Assembly: GCA_043782425.1 (NCBI GenBank) | Contig: JAYWAM010000032.1 | Coordinates: 1-7,396, forward strand | Reading direction: 5' to 3' | DNA from: JAYWAM01 sp043782425 | Lineage (GTDB): Bacteria > Pseudomonadota > Gammaproteobacteria > Burkholderiales > Usitatibacteraceae | DNA: 7,396 nt | Shown: in pieces, positions 5,736 through 7,396 of the stretch | Numbering within the stretch: position 1 is the first letter of the stretch | Layout of the letters: the number at the start of each line of letters is the position of its first letter | Made by a program: the position numbers and the translations under genes | Notes under the pieces: generated by a model | Database searches by the model: none | What the model was told of the DNA's origin: nothing | What the model saw: the letters and a program-made list of their open reading frames with translations, nothing else

Positions 5736-7262
5736 ATGCGCACTACATCACTGCAACGATTTATAAAGCGCAGCGCCATCCTGGCAAGCGCCATTCTCTG
5801 GCCGCTCACTGTAACGGCTACTACCTTGCAAGTGGGGCATTTCTCAAAACTCAGCGCTGTCCCCACCGTCTCCGTTTCCGCCACCCCAGCATCGGTCACA
5901 TCAGGTTCGCCCACCACTCTCACCTGGTCTTCGACTAATGCTGCCAGTTGCGCCGCCAGCGGCGCATGGAGTGGCAAGCGCAGCTCGTCAAATTCAGTCA
6001 CTGTAAGTCCTGCCACGACGAGTACTTACACGATCACCTGTAGCGGAAGTGGCGGAAACACCGCCCAATCAGTAACGGTGACAATAATTCCCGGTGGCGG
6101 CTTCGTGCCGCCTTACGCGCTGCCCTTACCGGGCCAGGCCGTTGCACTCGGCACGCAAACTGCTCAGGACGTTCGCCCGGCGGCGTATGACGCAGGCTCG
6201 TGGCAATACACGCTGTTCGATTCTTACGGCGGCGGCGTCTTTGTGCAATCGTTTTCGCAGGCGGGCGCGTATGCGATTGCAGGCACAGGGGGGCACAGAT
6301 CGCCCGAGCACACTGGCGGCGTAGTGTTTGATTTCCAGACCGGTTCATGGCAATTGCTGCCCGACGCATCAGGCACACCGGTGCATGCGGATATGTTTTT
6401 TGTGGCGGATACGACTGGTTCACCCGAATACGAAATCGCCTTGAATCCCACCACCCCCAACACCGTGCCATCGCCTCCGCACCCCTATATGAATCTGATG
6501 CCGCTGCCGACGGAGCTTGGCGGCGGGCCGCTGGGTTCCTTGATTTATCCGATTCAGGCCGCTCAATGCGCCGAGTCGGTGGCCAGCACGCGCGCGCATC
6601 GTTTTGATCTAGCTACCCGCACCTGGTCGCGCTATACCTCTAACCGCCTTAGCGATTTAAGCCAGACCCTGTTAAGCCCCCCGCATGACGCTCCCTCGGT
6701 CTATGACCCAAGCGCGAAGCGCATCTGGCAACTGCCGAACCAGATTCATTCAACGCAAAATATTGGATACATCGACCTCACCGAAGCCAGCCCGCAGTGG
6801 CGCCTGAGCGCCTCATGGGATTGGCCGCCCACATGGGATGGAACTGACTCCGCGTGGCTCGACGACACGCGTCGCCTCATTCTCATGCAAAGCCCGACGC
6901 GCCTGGTTGCGCTCAACCTGAACAACCTCACCGCGGGGCCGCGCTTGCTCACCTTCAGCGGCACGCTTCCGCCTTACGGAAATCGCTGGGCATTTTATCC
7001 GCCCGATGGCAGCTTCTATAACAAAAGCAACACCGGAAACGAGATATGGAAACTGACGCCGCCAAGCGGAGATCCGCTAACAGGAACCTGGGCCATCACC
7101 AGTTTCACAGTGACCGGCGCGACGCTGCCGGACATCAGCGTGCCCGCCCAAAACGCCGGGGCGCGTCACTTCACGCGCTTCTTCTACGTCCCGGCAATTT
7201 CCTCCTTCGCCTGGATCGCCAACTCGACCAGTCCGGTGATGCTGATTCGCCCGCCAAGCTAA
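5736..7262 (+). CDS. Secreted protein: Ig-like domain plus kelch/galactose-oxidase-like propeller
   Basis: A 508-residue exported protein whose function I do not recognise. Residues 1-28 form a signal peptide (basic start, hydrophobic 13-26, likely cleavage after VTA). Residues 43-118 form one bacterial Ig-like domain of the SATPASVTSG-type: LTWSSTNAASC, then TSTYTITCSGSGG, with Cys72 and Cys102 placed for a disulfide. A PGGG linker (119-122) leads to a roughly 380-residue beta-rich region. It has repeated kelch-like features such as GTGGHRSPEHTGGVVFDFQ (183-201) with Trp205, and HRFDLATRTW (288-297). It ends in a conserved-looking RHFTRFFYVPAISSFAWI (477-494), a pattern seen in the last blade of galactose-oxidase-like propellers. 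No catalytic residues, membrane anchor or sorting signal are visible. The start has only a weak ACAGG (5725-5729). It may be a surface or extracellular binding protein; enzymatic activity is not shown. Confidence 0.8.
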   Translation: MRTTSLQRFIKRSAILASAILWPLTVTATTLQVGHFSKLSAVPTVSVSATPASVTSGSPTTLTWSSTNAASCAASGAWSGKRSSSNSVTVSPATTSTYTITCSGSGGNTAQSVTVTIIPGGGFVPPYALPLPGQAVALGTQTAQDVRPAAYDAGSWQYTLFDSYGGGVFVQSFSQAGAYAIAGTGGHRSPEHTGGVVFDFQTGSWQLLPDASGTPVHADMFFVADTTGSPEYEIALNPTTPNTVPSPPHPYMNLMPLPTELGGGPLGSLIYPIQAAQCAESVASTRAHRFDLATRTWSRYTSNRLSDLSQTLLSPPHDAPSVYDPSAKRIWQLPNQIHSTQNIGYIDLTEASPQWRLSASWDWPPTWDGTDSAWLDDTRRLILMQSPTRLVALNLNNLTAGPRLLTFSGTLPPYGNRWAFYPPDGSFYNKSNTGNEIWKLTPPSGDPLTGTWAITSFTVTGATLPDISVPAQNAGARHFTRFFYVPAISSFAWIANSTSPVMLIRPPS

Positions 7263-7367
7263 TCTTTCGCCAGAGTTCACAAAACCACAACCCGCACGAA
7301 ACTTAAGCGTTGCGGTGGTTCAGACCTCCAGTCTTGATCCGCCATCGCACTGACAGAGGAAAACAGC

Positions 7368-7396
7368 ATGACAGCCAATCGAATATCAATTTTATT
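7368..7396 (+). CDS. Start of a gene cut by the window edge
   Basis: An ATG at 7368 follows a good ribosome site, GAGGA (7356-7360), with seven bases of spacing. The frame stays open to the last base and reads MTANRISIL. Nothing can be said about the product from nine residues. It follows the propeller gene by 105 bases on the same strand, so it could belong to the same transcript, and no convincing terminator separates them. The call rests on the ribosome site and the open frame alone. Confidence 0.5.

Noticed and set aside
7283..7320. Imperfect hairpin after the propeller gene (AACCAC with GTGGTT, CGCA with TGCG).
   Set aside because: The stem is interrupted by a four-base one-sided bulge and is not followed by a T-run, so it does not qualify as a rho-independent terminator.

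Overview
This window looks like ordinary chromosomal DNA of a Gram-negative proteobacterium, most likely a betaproteobacterium. The evidence is the small Trp-rich membrane protein (a family I associate with betaproteobacteria), a short periplasmic c-type cytochrome, a LivJ/LivK-type binding protein with a lipobox, and moderately GC-rich codon use that is even across the genes. I cannot place it to genus from the sequence alone.

Layout. Bases 1-109 hold no gene I can support. At 110-1291 (+) is a complete 12-helix major facilitator transporter. It converges, 40 bases apart, on a small two-helix Trp-rich protein gene (1332-1562, -). That gene is divergent from a DUF255/YyaL-type thioredoxin-fold protein (1596-3647, +), with only 33 bases between the two start codons. 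A perfect minus-strand TATAAT box touches the start codon of the plus-strand gene. Next, 58 bases downstream, is a small secreted class I cytochrome c (3706-4023, +).

The 302-base gap 4024-4325 is well structured. It contains a pair of inverted REP-like palindromes closely resembling Pseudomonas REP sequences, enclosed by a 14-bp near-perfect outer inverted repeat. A strong bidirectional-looking terminator follows, and then a good sigma-70-type promoter (TTGACA, 18 bp, CATAAT). That promoter serves a branched-chain amino-acid-type substrate-binding lipoprotein (4326-5636, +) with Ala/Pro-rich linkers at both ends. This gene stands alone: it has its own promoter, its own strong terminator (5650-5683), and no transporter permease or ATPase gene beside it in the window.

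The last complete gene (5736-7262, +) encodes a secreted protein with one Ig-like domain followed by a region resembling a kelch/galactose-oxidase-type beta-propeller. Its function is unknown. A further gene appears to start at 7368 and runs off the window.

The genes do not form an obvious single pathway. Several encode exported or envelope proteins (transporter, small membrane protein, cytochrome, lipoprotein, secreted propeller), but each seems to be a separate transcription unit or small unit. I found no convincing new multi-gene system. The parts most worth checking are the REP-like element, the tightly packed divergent promoter region, the tailed orphan binding lipoprotein and the Ig-plus-propeller secreted protein.
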